Of a DNA stretch of 64,000 nt, positions 39,618 to 47,053 are shown piece by piece. Every line of letters starts with the position of its first letter. The first letter of the stretch is position 1. The position numbers and the translations under genes were made by a program. The notes below the pieces were generated by a model. The model was given only the letters and a program-made list of their open reading frames with translations. It made no database searches and had not been told where the DNA came from. The stretch is from an uncultured Oscillospiraceae bacterium. GTDB lineage: Bacteria; Bacillota; Clostridia; Oscillospirales; Oscillospiraceae. The DNA lies in assembly GCA_947627325.1 (NCBI GenBank), contig CANQVO010000009.1:36755-100754 (forward strand), given 5' to 3'.

Positions 39618-41612
39618 ATGAAAAAAATGCTATCTCTGGCCCTGGCGCTGGCCCTGCTGCTGGCCCTGGCCCTCTCCGCCCTGGCCGACGGGACGGCGGC
39701 TCAGCCCGGCGGGGTCCAGGCCGAGTCCAGCGCCCCCTCCGCCAGGAGCGAGACGCCGCTGAGCGGCCAGGGGGCTTGCGCCCAGGAGACCGCCCTGGGC
39801 GACCTGATCGCCGACGCGCTGTTGTGGTACGCCACGAAGGACGGCGCGCTGGAGGTGGAGCGGCAGTACGTGGCGGCGGTGTTCAACGGCGGCGGCATCC
39901 AGGCGGGCATCGAGCCCGGCCAGGTGACCTTGGAGGACATCCGCGCCGTGTTGCCCGGCGGCGATACCGTGGCGGTGGTCTACCTCCCCGGCGGCAAGCT
40001 GTTGGAGGCGCTGGAGGCCGCCACCGCCGGTCTCCCGGAGGCCACGGGGGACTTCCCCCAGGTGGCGGGGCTGGAGCTCACCGTGGACGCCGCCGTGCTC
40101 TACGACCAGGGCGGGCGCTACGGCGAGAGCGACTCCTACGCCCCCGCCTCCATCCGCCGGGTGAGCATCCAGTCCGCGGGGGGCTGGACCTTTGACCCGG
40201 GGGCCACCTACGCCGTGGTCACCAGCGCCGCTCTGGCCGCCGGGGAGGGCGGCTATTACGCCCTGGCCGCGTCCGGCAGGGCGGTAGACGCCGGCGCGGC
40301 GGTGGAGCGGGTGGTCATGGACTACATCGCCACCCAGCTGGGGGGCGCGATCACCGCCGCCGCCTACGGCGAGAGCCGGGGGCGGGTCCACATCGCCGCC
40401 CCCGCCATGTGGTACGACCAGGCGGTGGAGACGGTCACCGCCCTGGGCCTGATGACCGGCACCGGCAACGGCTTCGACCCCGGCGCCCTGGTCACCCGGG
40501 CCACCGTCTTCCAGACCCTCTACAACCTGGAGGGGCGGCCCGCCCCCGGCGGCGACTCCGCCTTTCCCGACGCGGCGGGCGCCTGGTATGGCCCGGCGGC
40601 CAACTGGGCCGCGGCGGCGGGCCTGACTCAGGGGACCGGCGCGGGCTTTGCGGGGGAGCGGGCGGTCACCCGGGCGGAGATCGTGGTCATCCTCGCCCGC
40701 TACGCCCAGTACAAGGGGGCGGATCCGCGCGCCGGGGACGGCGTGGACCTGCTTGGCCTCTACTGGGACGCCGAGCTGTTGACCCCCTGGTCTGTGGACG
40801 CCTTCCGCTGGGCGGTGGGGGCGGGGATCCTCTCGGGCAGGACCGGGGCGAACGGCGCCGCCCTGGACCCCGGCCAAACCGCCACCCGGGCGGAGCTGGC
40901 TCAGATCCTGGTGAATTTTACTGACTTTTTCCCCGTCCGCCCCGTGATGGAGGAGCTGACCCCGCCTGACAGCCGGAGCGACTACCCCTCCGACGGGGCC
41001 TACGCCAACTTCCGGGCGGTGGAGGTGGGGGAGATCGCCCCCGGCGCGCTCTACCGCTCCTCCAGCCCCATTGACCCCGACCAGGGGGAGCGGCGGCTGG
41101 TGGCCGACGCGCTGTTGGCGCAGACGCAGGTGCGGACGGTGGTGAACACCGCCGACTGCCGCCAGCGCTTCACCCTCTTTCCCGGCTATGGCGACACCCA
41201 CTACGCCACTCTCGACCACGTGGCCCTGCGGATGGAGAAGGATTTTGCCGCCGAGAGCTTTGTGCAGGACCTGCGAAATGGGCTGGACTTTATGGCCGAG
41301 GAGGAGGGGCCCTACCTCATCCACGGGACCCAGGGGGTGGAGCGCACGGGGTACGTGTGCATGGTGCTGGAGGCGCTGATGGGGGCCCAGCGGGAGGAGA
41401 TCGTGGCCGACTATATGCGCTCCTACGCCGACTACTACCAGCTGGACCCCGCCTCCCCGGCGTGGCGGGCCATGGAGGCCCGGGCGGAGGGGTATCTGGC
41501 CGCCTTCACCGGGGGGCGGGACGATTTGGCCCAGGCCACGGAGGACTACCTGCTGCAGGTGGTGGGGCTGACCCGGGAGCAGGTGGAGCTGTTGAAGGCG
41601 CATCTGTCCTGA
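39618..41612 (+). CDS. SLH protein with 5'-nucleotidase C-terminal-like and Cys-less tyrosine-phosphatase-like domains
   Basis: A 664-residue secreted protein. Signal peptide 1-24. Residues about 45-255 resemble the C-terminal (substrate) domain of 5'-nucleotidases (ETALGDLIADAL, FNGGGIQAGI, YLPGGKLLEALE), but the metallophosphatase domain is missing and the usual Arg of NGGGIR is Gln. About 262-440: three SLH domains. About 447-664: an IphP-type tyrosine/dual-specificity phosphatase fold (NFRAVEVGEIAPGALYRSSS) whose P-loop reads HGTQGVERTG: the catalytic Cys is Gly570 (codon GGG at 41325-41327) while the Arg is kept. Both domains are therefore probably non-catalytic binding modules. The start at 39618 has AAAGGCGG upstream. 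Confidence 0.85.
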   Translation: MKKMLSLALALALLLALALSALADGTAAQPGGVQAESSAPSARSETPLSGQGACAQETALGDLIADALLWYATKDGALEVERQYVAAVFNGGGIQAGIEPGQVTLEDIRAVLPGGDTVAVVYLPGGKLLEALEAATAGLPEATGDFPQVAGLELTVDAAVLYDQGGRYGESDSYAPASIRRVSIQSAGGWTFDPGATYAVVTSAALAAGEGGYYALAASGRAVDAGAAVERVVMDYIATQLGGAITAAAYGESRGRVHIAAPAMWYDQAVETVTALGLMTGTGNGFDPGALVTRATVFQTLYNLEGRPAPGGDSAFPDAAGAWYGPAANWAAAAGLTQGTGAGFAGERAVTRAEIVVILARYAQYKGADPRAGDGVDLLGLYWDAELLTPWSVDAFRWAVGAGILSGRTGANGAALDPGQTATRAELAQILVNFTDFFPVRPVMEELTPPDSRSDYPSDGAYANFRAVEVGEIAPGALYRSSSPIDPDQGERRLVADALLAQTQVRTVVNTADCRQRFTLFPGYGDTHYATLDHVALRMEKDFAAESFVQDLRNGLDFMAEEEGPYLIHGTQGVERTGYVCMVLEALMGAQREEIVADYMRSYADYYQLDPASPAWRAMEARAEGYLAAFTGGRDDLAQATEDYLLQVVGLTREQVELLKAHLS

Positions 41613-41650
41613 CGGCGGGGGGCGGGGGTTGCCGCTCGACGGAGGCGCCC

Positions 41651-41949
41651 CTTTTTGTCCGTTAGGCAAAGTTTGTCCTCCAGAACGGGGGGTTGTTGTT
41701 TGCCCAACGTGGGCAGGGACGTGCGCCTCCCGGCGCGGGGGCCAAACCCATTTTCTTTTTCTTTGCGAAGAAAAAGAAAACGGTTTTGGATGCCAAAAGA
41801 AAAAGAAGGGGCTATTATTGTTGCCTCTCCCTCTCACCCTCGGCGGCCCGGAAAGACAGGATTGGTAGTGGAAGACGCCGCCACTGGGCGGCGCGACGCC
41901 GTGCCGGGAATAGCGTAGCTCTCCTACCCCCACCGCCGCGGCCGCCTCT
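41651..41949 (+). repeat. Palindromic element 1, copy A
   Basis: Begins with a 30-bp end sequence (41651-41680) identical to the left end of element 2, continues through a GGCGCGGG block, a 22-bp-arm hairpin (41742-41789), a GGCGGCCCGGA block, GCCGCCACTGGGCGGC, and ends with CCGCGGCCGCCTCT. Same internal order as the copies at 43885 and, reversed, 42036 and 44430. Confidence 0.8.
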
Positions 41950-42035
41950 ATGGCGAAAGACTGAAAGGTCGCTTCTACGTGGGGGGAGTGGAGAAAGGTA
42001 AAGGCCAAGGGAAACGCCCCTCTAGTCCTAGTCCC

Positions 42036-42385
42036 CAGAGGTGGCCGCGGCGGGAGCAATAGAAACGTCACGCACCGTTGGCGAACCAGGTCATGCCGCC
42101 CAGTGGCGGCATCTTTCTCAACCAATCCTGTCCATCCGGGCCGCCGAGCAATAGAAACGAGGGCCAACAGTAATGAGCCCAACTCTTTTCTCTTTGGAGT
42201 CCAGGACCGTTTCTCTTTTCTTCGCAAAGAAAAGAGAAATGGTCTTGGCCCCCGCGCCGGGAGGCGCGACCTTCGCTCAGTGTGGGCAAACAACCAACTT
42301 CCGTTGAGTGGCAAAACCTCGCCATTACGGGCGATACCCCCCGTTCGGGAGGACAAACCCCGCCTATTCGTAGGCGCAAAAATCC
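42036..42385 (-). repeat. Palindromic element 1, copy B (inverted)
   Basis: Reverse-oriented copy of the same ~300-bp unit, including the hairpin at 42201-42248. Its outer end is degraded (GGAGGACAAACCCCGCC instead of GGAGGACAAACTTTGCC) and is followed by further copies of a ~25-bp motif. Confidence 0.75.
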
Positions 42386-42510
42386 CCCCGCCGAGCGGCC
42401 AACCCACGGATGAGAGGCATTTCCCTCTTTGCGGCGGAATTTTCCATAGAATAAAGCAAACCACGGCTCCTCTAAACTAAGACCATCACACGAGAACAGG
42501 AGGGGCTATT

Positions 42511-43095
42511 ATGAACACATACGGGTATATCCGGGTCTCCACCCGGGACCAGAACGAGGACCGGCAGGTCATCGCCATGGAGGCGTTCGGCGTGGACAGC
42601 GGCCACCTGGTTTTGGACAAGCAGTCGGGCAAGGACTTTGACCGGCCCGGTTACCGGGAACTCCTGGGCAAATTAAAGGCCGGGGACACCCTTGTCATCA
42701 AGAGCATCGACCGGCTGGGGCGGAACTATGAGGAGATCTTGGAGCAGTGGCGGCTGCTGACCAAAGAGATGGGGGTGGCCATCGTGGTGCTGGATATGCC
42801 CCTGCTGGACACCCGGCAGGGGCGGGACCTCACCGGGGTGCTCATCGCCGACATCGTCCTCCAGCTGCTGAGCTACGTGGCCCAGACGGAGCGGGAGTTC
42901 AACCGCCAGCGGCAGGCGGAGGGGATCGCCGCGGCCAAGGCCCGGGGCGTCCACTTCGGGCGCAGGCGCTTGGAGCGGGGGCAGAACTACGAGGCGGTGC
43001 TGGCGGGCTGGAAGCGGGGGGAACTCTCCGGCCGGGCGGCGGCGCGGGAGCTGGGCGTGGCCGTGGCGACCTTTCAGCGGTGGAGCAGGGAGTGA
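42511..43095 (+). CDS. Small serine recombinase (resolvase/invertase family)
   Basis: A 194-residue site-specific recombinase. The N-terminal catalytic domain has YIRVSTRDQN with nucleophile Ser10, the DRLGRNYEEI segment carrying active-site Arg, and the long helix ending in TEREFNRQRQAEGI; residues about 150-194 form a DNA-binding helix-turn-helix (SGRAAARELGVAVATFQRW). Such enzymes resolve cointegrates or invert DNA segments. The ATG at 42511 has AGGAGGGG 6-7 nt upstream. It lies between two long palindromic repeat elements and is followed by a terminator-like hairpin, so it probably belongs to a mobile or inverting unit. Confidence 0.92.
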   Translation: MNTYGYIRVSTRDQNEDRQVIAMEAFGVDSGHLVLDKQSGKDFDRPGYRELLGKLKAGDTLVIKSIDRLGRNYEEILEQWRLLTKEMGVAIVVLDMPLLDTRQGRDLTGVLIADIVLQLLSYVAQTEREFNRQRQAEGIAAAKARGVHFGRRRLERGQNYEAVLAGWKRGELSGRAAARELGVAVATFQRWSRE

Positions 43096-43114
43096 GATCT
43101 GACCGATAAATTAT

Positions 43115-43276
43115 GGGTTGCGGTCCACAGGAGCGTGAGCCGTGGTTTCAGCAGGGAAGTGCCGTTTTTTGGAACGGCGGCCCTGCTTTTGTCATGTTTT
43201 ACGGGATCTATTATAGCGCGGCCGGAAAAAATACGCAAGAGGGAAGGTGACCCGCAACCCATAGGTTGCGGGTCAC
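43115..43276. repeat. Short repeats between resolvase and AP2 gene, candidate recombination site
   Basis: The motif GGTTGCGG followed by TC and AC occurs at 43115-43128 and 43263-43276, and inverted at 43247-43259. The last two form a perfect 13-bp hairpin with a CATA loop. Spacing and position next to a resolvase make a res-like site possible. Confidence 0.35.
43151..43190 (+). terminator. Resolvase terminator
   Basis: GCAGGG/CCCTGC (43151-43156 with 43181-43186) and an inner GCCGTT/AACGGC stem, followed by T4. Confidence 0.6.
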
Positions 43277-43329
43277 GTTTCTGTGGCGGGGAGGTGAGCC
43301 TGGGACCATGGCGAAGGAGGGGGAGCCAT

Positions 43330-43869
43330 ATGGGGACCAGGGCCCTTTCGGCCGAGCCCAGGGCGGCCCGGGGCGGCGTTTTCCGGGACCTGACCGGCCG
43401 GCGGTTCGGGCGGCTGACCGCCGTCCGGCCCACCGGGGAAAAGGCGGCGGACGGCTGTTACTACTGGTTGTGCCGGTGCGCCTGCGGGGAGGAGACGGTG
43501 GTCAGCAGCAGCAAGCTCCTCCAGGGCAAGACCGTCAGCTGCGGGTGCTACGGCCGGGAGCGCCGGGCGGAGAGCCGCACCTATGTGGGCGGGACCTGCC
43601 TGGAGATCGTCCGCTCCCCCAGGACCCCCAAGAACAACACCAGCGGCGTCAAGGGGGTGAGCCGGAGCCGGGGGATGTGGCTGGCGAAGATCTCCTTTGC
43701 CCGGCGGCAGTTTTTCCTGGGCCGATACCGGGACTTTGAGAAGGCCGCGGCGGTCCACCGCCGAGCGGAGGCCCTCCGGGCGGAGGTGCTGGAGCAGATC
43801 GACACCCTGGGCGACGGGGCCGTGGCGGTGCTGGCCCAACGCCTGGAGGAGTTGAGGCGCTCCGTTTGA
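43330..43869 (+). CDS. AP2-domain DNA-binding protein with N-terminal CxC/CGC zinc-ribbon-like domain
   Basis: A 179-residue protein. Residues about 14-60 match a domain common in phage and mobile-element proteins (DLTGRRFGRLTAVR, then CRCACGEE and SCGCYGRE, probably metal-binding). Residues about 105-160 form an AP2-like DNA-binding domain (NNTSGVKGVSRSRGMWLAKI, RQFFLGRYRDFEKA). No HNH nuclease motif is visible, so it may be a regulator or a homing-endonuclease relative that has lost its nuclease. The start at 43330 has AAGGAGG (43314-43320) 9 nt upstream. It sits with the resolvase between two palindromic elements. Confidence 0.85.
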   Translation: MGTRALSAEPRAARGGVFRDLTGRRFGRLTAVRPTGEKAADGCYYWLCRCACGEETVVSSSKLLQGKTVSCGCYGRERRAESRTYVGGTCLEIVRSPRTPKNNTSGVKGVSRSRGMWLAKISFARRQFFLGRYRDFEKAAAVHRRAEALRAEVLEQIDTLGDGAVAVLAQRLEELRRSV

Positions 43870-43884
43870 CGGGGGCGGGTGCTC

Positions 43885-44185
43885 CTTTTTGTCCGTTAGG
43901 CAAAGTTTGTCCTCTCAACAGAGAGTTGGTGATTGCCACACTGGGCAGGGGACGTGCGCCTCCCGGCGCGGGGGCCAGGACCGTTTCTCTTTTCTCTGCG
44001 GAGAAAAGAGAAACGGTCCTGGACTCCAAAGAGAAAAGAGTTGGGCTTATTATTGGTGCCCCTTCTTCTTCCATTCGGCGGCCCGGATGGACAGGATCGC
44101 TCGTGGAAGATGCCGCCACTGGGCGGCGCAACGTAATTCGCCAACGGTGCGTAGCGTTTCTATTAGTGCCGCCGCGGCCGCCTCT
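43885..44185 (+). repeat. Palindromic element 2, copy C
   Basis: Same unit as copy A; its 30-bp left end is identical to that of element 1. Contains a perfect 22-bp hairpin (43975-43996 with 44001-44022, TGCG loop). Confidence 0.85.
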
Positions 44186-44429
44186 GCCAGCCAGGATTGG
44201 AAGGCGGCTTGAACGGGGCCGGGTACGGTCGCCGTAGCCGCCGGTAAAGTACAAAGTTGGGGAATCGCTTTCTTCTCCCTTTATCGTTTCAACCAAACAA
44301 AAACTCTCCCGGCCTTGTTGGGCTGGGAGAGTTTGGTTGTGCGTAGGTACAAGGTGAGGAGTTGGGTTGTGGATGGTTGAGTGGAAAAAGGTAAAGGACA
44401 AGAAAAACGGCCCTCTAATCTTAGTCCTT
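44186..44429. other. Central spacer of palindromic element 2
   Basis: No gene. Contains a terminator-like hairpin near 44285-44340 (ACTCTCCC pairing with GGGAGAGT) and, at its right end, a segment starting GAGTGGAAAAAGGTAAAGG that also occurs in the centre of element 1 (near 41990). Confidence 0.6.
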
Positions 44430-44729
44430 AGAGGCGGCCGCGGCGTGAGCAGTAGGAGAACTACGCCTATTCCCGGACGGCGTCGCGCCGCCCAGTGGCG
44501 GCGTCTTCCTCCTGCGATCCAGTCTTTCCGGGCCGCCGAGCAATAGAAACGGGGGCCAACGATCATAAGCCCCATCTTTTCTCTTTGGAGTCCAGGACCG
44601 TTTCTCTTTTCTCCGCAGAGAAAAGAGAAATGGTCCTGGCCCCCGCGCCGGGAGGCGCGACCTTCTGCCCAGCGTGGGCAATCAACACCCCCCGTTCGGG
44701 AGGACAAACTTTGCCTCACAGACAAAAAG
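44430..44729 (-). repeat. Palindromic element 2, copy D (inverted)
   Basis: Inverted copy with hairpin at 44592-44639. Its outer end (44700-44729) is the reverse complement of the left end of copy C with 28 of 30 bases matching, giving element 2 clear terminal inverted repeats. Confidence 0.85.
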
Positions 44730-44799
44730 AGGGCACCCTTCGTTCGAGAGGCCAAACCTCGCCCGCCCCGGCCAGGCGCCCCGGCCCATCGCCCCCGGG

Positions 44800-45264
44800 C
44801 TACGTTTCGTAGGCCAGCTTGTCCACCGTCCAGGTGGAGAGGAGCTTGCCGTAGTAGGCGCACAGCTCCCGGGCCAGGTCCAGGTCCAGGTTGCGGTAGT
44901 TGCCGCACTCGGCCGCGCTCTTGCCCGGCATGGGGCCGGCGTAGAGCGCCCCCTGGTCGCACACCTGGCGCAGGAGCCAGATGACCTCCTGGTGGCTCAG
45001 CTTGGACCCGTCCACCAGCAGGTAGAACCCGGTCTGACAGCCCATGGGGCCGAAGTAGACCACCGCGTCCTTGTGCTGGGAGTTCCGCAGGAGGGTGGCG
45101 AAGAGGTGCTCGGCGGAGTGGAGCTGGGCGTTGGAGAGCAGATCCCCGGTGTTGGGCCGCTTGAAGCGGAGGTCGTAGGTGACGACGTCCCCGTCCACCC
45201 GGGAGAGGTAGAGCCCCGGGCGGAGTTTGGTGTGGTCTACGGTGAAACTGGCGATGCGCTCCAT
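44800..45264 (-). CDS. luxS: S-ribosylhomocysteine lyase (AI-2 synthase)
   Basis: A 154-residue metalloenzyme cleaving S-ribosylhomocysteine to homocysteine and DPD, the AI-2 precursor. The metal site HSAEH (His49, Glu52, His53) and Cys120 in AECGNYR are present, as is catalytic Cys76 in GPMGC. Length is exactly typical. The start at 45264 has GGAGGG about 7 nt upstream and lies inside the 3' end of mtnN (28-bp overlap), so the enzymes producing and consuming S-ribosylhomocysteine are translationally linked. Transcribed from the promoter at 46807-46835. Confidence 0.97.
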   Translation of the reverse strand: MERIASFTVDHTKLRPGLYLSRVDGDVVTYDLRFKRPNTGDLLSNAQLHSAEHLFATLLRNSQHKDAVVYFGPMGCQTGFYLLVDGSKLSHQEVIWLLRQVCDQGALYAGPMPGKSAAECGNYRNLDLDLARELCAYYGKLLSTWTVDKLAYET

Positions 45265-45911
45265 ATGGATCCCTCCAAAAGCGTGATAACGGCCCGGTCC
45301 AGGCTGTCCATGGCCCGCTGGAAATTCTCCCGGTACTCCGCGTCCTGGGCGGGGGAGAACAGGTGGTCGGACACCGCCTTGAGCACCCCGCACCCAAGGC
45401 CGTTTCGCAGGCACACCTGGGCCACGGCGGCCCCCTCCATGTCGCAGACGGCGGCGCGGTGGGCGGTCTGGATGGCCCGGGCCCGGGCGTAGTCCCGGCC
45501 GAACCAGTCCCCGGTGGCCACCACCCCCCGGACCGCGCCGGGGAGGGGGAGGGGGAGGCAGGGGAAACGGGTGACATTCACCGTGGACACGCGCCCCGGC
45601 GGGTCCCCGGCCAGGGAGGTGTCCACGTCGTGCTGGACGCACGCCTCCGCCGCCACCAGCGTCCCCACCGGCAGGTCCTCAAAGGCCCCGGCGCACCCGG
45701 CGTTCAACAGGGCGTCCGGCGAAAAGCGGTCGATGAGGGCCTGGGCGGCCAGGGCGGCGTTGACCTTCCCCACGCCGCCCACGGCCAGGACGTGCCCGCC
45801 GGGCAGAGCGTAGACGGGCGCCCCCGCCACCGGCTCCAGCGCCCGGGCGTCCAGCCGGTCCAGGAGGCCGGCGGCCTCCCGCTCCATGGCGTAGAGCACT
45901 CCCAGCCTCAT
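45237..45911 (-). CDS. mtnN: 5'-methylthioadenosine/S-adenosylhomocysteine nucleosidase
   Basis: A 224-residue nucleosidase that removes adenine from S-adenosylhomocysteine and methylthioadenosine. Family motifs: N-terminal LGVLYAMEREA, the GGVGKVNAALAAQ helix, NAGCAGA, the substrate-binding CDMEGAAVAQ and the catalytic Asp in AVSDHL. It feeds LuxS directly. Its stop lies within luxS and its start is 1 bp from the stop of the upstream rhomboid-like gene, so the three genes form one operon. Confidence 0.93.
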   Translation of the reverse strand: MRLGVLYAMEREAAGLLDRLDARALEPVAGAPVYALPGGHVLAVGGVGKVNAALAAQALIDRFSPDALLNAGCAGAFEDLPVGTLVAAEACVQHDVDTSLAGDPPGRVSTVNVTRFPCLPLPLPGAVRGVVATGDWFGRDYARARAIQTAHRAAVCDMEGAAVAQVCLRNGLGCGVLKAVSDHLFSPAQDAEYRENFQRAMDSLDRAVITLLEGSIWSASPVSP

Positions 45912-45912
45912 G

Positions 45913-46755
45913 TCACTTCACCACGTGGACGTGGTTGTTGATGTGGTCCATGCAGTAGCAGTAGTACCCGTCGCACTTGGAGCAGTAGCGGAACTCCAGG
46001 CCGGGGTTGTCGGTGTCCGTCCGGCCGCAGACGGCGCACTTGTGCATATAGCCCCGGGTCTCCTTGGCCTTTTTCTGGGCGGCGCGGAAGTTGACGGCGG
46101 CCTGGCTGCGCTGGTGCTGGGCCCGGCGGCGGTTCCGGCCCAGCAGTTCCAGGATGGGGGAGTAGAAAAAGAGGAAGTAGTTGAGGATGGCCACCACCGG
46201 CAGCAGCATATAGAGGTACGCCCCCTCCAGCGCCATCATCAGGATATCCAGGGCGAACAGCGCCGCGTCCAGCCAGGCCAGCCACTTCACCTTCACCGGG
46301 ATGAGGAAGAAGAGCAGGAACTGCATATCGGGGTAGAGGGTGGCGAAGGCGAAGAACATGGAGAGGTTGACGTAGTGCATGGTGGCGCCGCCGGTCACAA
46401 AGCCCACGGCGATGTTGAGCACCACGCCCATGAGGTAGAAGAGGGTGAACTTGGCCGAGCCCCACTCCCGCTCCAGCACCGAGCCGATGAAGTAGTAAAA
46501 ATAGAGGAACAGGGCGAAGGAGAGCACCCCGCCGCCGGAGGAGGGGACGAAGATAAAGGTGACCAGCCGCCAGAGCTCCCCCCGGAAGATCAGCGGGGGA
46601 TAGAAGGCCAGCATGGCCGAGCAGGCGCCGGAGCTGAACAGGTCGAAGAAAAACACCAGCACGTTGCCGATGACCACCCAGAGCATCAGCCGGGGGATGC
46701 CCAGCCGGGGGTGCTTGTAGGCGAAGCGGTCCAACCAGGAGTCCGGGGCGCGCAT
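45913..46755 (-). CDS. Rhomboid-fold membrane protein with C-terminal zinc-ribbon-like tail, probably non-proteolytic
   Basis: A 280-residue protein with about six hydrophobic helices. It keeps rhomboid landmarks (GELWRLVTF in loop 1; IGSVLEREWG resembling the GxxLExxWG motif), but the GxSG site reads NLSM and the last helices contain no catalytic His, so it is probably a pseudoprotease of the derlin/iRhom kind. The cytosolic tail (about 225-280) has two CxxC pairs (CAVCGRTD and CSKCDG) plus a Cys/His cluster YCYCMDH, likely binding zinc. First gene of the mtnN-luxS operon; AAAGGAGG precedes the ATG. Why it sits with methyl-cycle genes is unknown. Confidence 0.75.
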   Translation of the reverse strand: MRAPDSWLDRFAYKHPRLGIPRLMLWVVIGNVLVFFFDLFSSGACSAMLAFYPPLIFRGELWRLVTFIFVPSSGGGVLSFALFLYFYYFIGSVLEREWGSAKFTLFYLMGVVLNIAVGFVTGGATMHYVNLSMFFAFATLYPDMQFLLFFLIPVKVKWLAWLDAALFALDILMMALEGAYLYMLLPVVAILNYFLFFYSPILELLGRNRRRAQHQRSQAAVNFRAAQKKAKETRGYMHKCAVCGRTDTDNPGLEFRYCSKCDGYYCYCMDHINNHVHVVK

Positions 46756-46806
46756 GGCAGACCCCTCCTTTCTGAAAAAAACGGGACGCGGCCCTTGCTG
46801 GGGAAT

Positions 46807-46835
46807 AGTTTAGCCCAATTTTTCGGGAAAGTCAA
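46807..46835 (-). promoter_or_regulatory. Promoter of the rhomboid-mtnN-luxS operon
   Basis: On the minus strand TTGACT (46830-46835), a 17-bp spacer and TAAACT (46807-46812). Its -35 box lies 10 bp from that of the metK promoter, back to back. Confidence 0.75.
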
Positions 46836-46845
46836 CGTCCGGGGG

Positions 46846-46874
46846 TTGACAAGTTGGGGCGGTTTGTGTAGAAT
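46846..46874 (+). promoter_or_regulatory. Promoter of metK
   Basis: Perfect TTGACA (46846-46851), a 17-bp spacer and TAGAAT (46869-46874), upstream of the SAM riboswitch. Confidence 0.85.
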
Positions 46875-46900
46875 GTCCTTTGCAATTGAATACACCCCGG

Positions 46901-46993
46901 TTATCAAGAGTGGGCGAGAGAGTTAGCTCCATGACCCCACACCAACCTGCCCTCCCGCGGGCAAGGTGGTTCCGCTAACAGCGATAAGGAGGG
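46901..46993 (+). promoter_or_regulatory. SAM riboswitch (S-box, SAM-I/IV type) controlling metK
   Basis: The element begins TTATCAAGAG and ends GATAAGGAGG, with TTATC pairing GATAA for P1 (46901-46905 with 46983-46987). Inside are GCTCCATGACCCC, ACCAACCTGCC, CGGGCAAGGTGG and TTCCGCTAACAG, matching the S-box order of elements (the usual GGCAACC is changed to CACCAACC). It sits directly before a terminator and metK, the classic target: high SAM favours termination. Confidence 0.88.
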
Positions 46994-46998
46994 ACGAG

Positions 46999-47023
46999 GG
47001 CGCTCCTTTCGGAGCGTTTTTTT
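46999..47023 (+). terminator. SAM-riboswitch expression-platform terminator
   Basis: CGCTCC TTTC GGAGCG (47001-47016) followed by T7, just downstream of the riboswitch P1. Confidence 0.88.
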
Positions 47024-47053
47024 GTGCCTCAAAAATAGAAAGGAAGAAAGACC

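Larger units (their letters stand above)
41613..42510. other. Repeat-filled intergenic region before the resolvase
   Basis: About 900 bp without a credible gene. It is nearly filled by palindromic element 1 (41651-42385) and ends with the resolvase leader. Short frames here simply translate the repeat and its hairpins; they recur as near-identical peptides in the other copies and on both strands, which argues against coding. Confidence 0.7.

Noticed and set aside
39630..42464. 944-residue minus-strand frame spanning the SLH pseudo-enzyme gene and repeat copies
   Set aside because: Shadow of the opposite frame joined to repeat sequence; includes no domain.
41629..44812. Many 60-190-residue frames inside the palindromic elements
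   Set aside because: They translate the same hairpin block in several frames and on both strands, start upstream of the repeats without ribosome-binding sites, and have no conserved start or end; treated as repeat translation.
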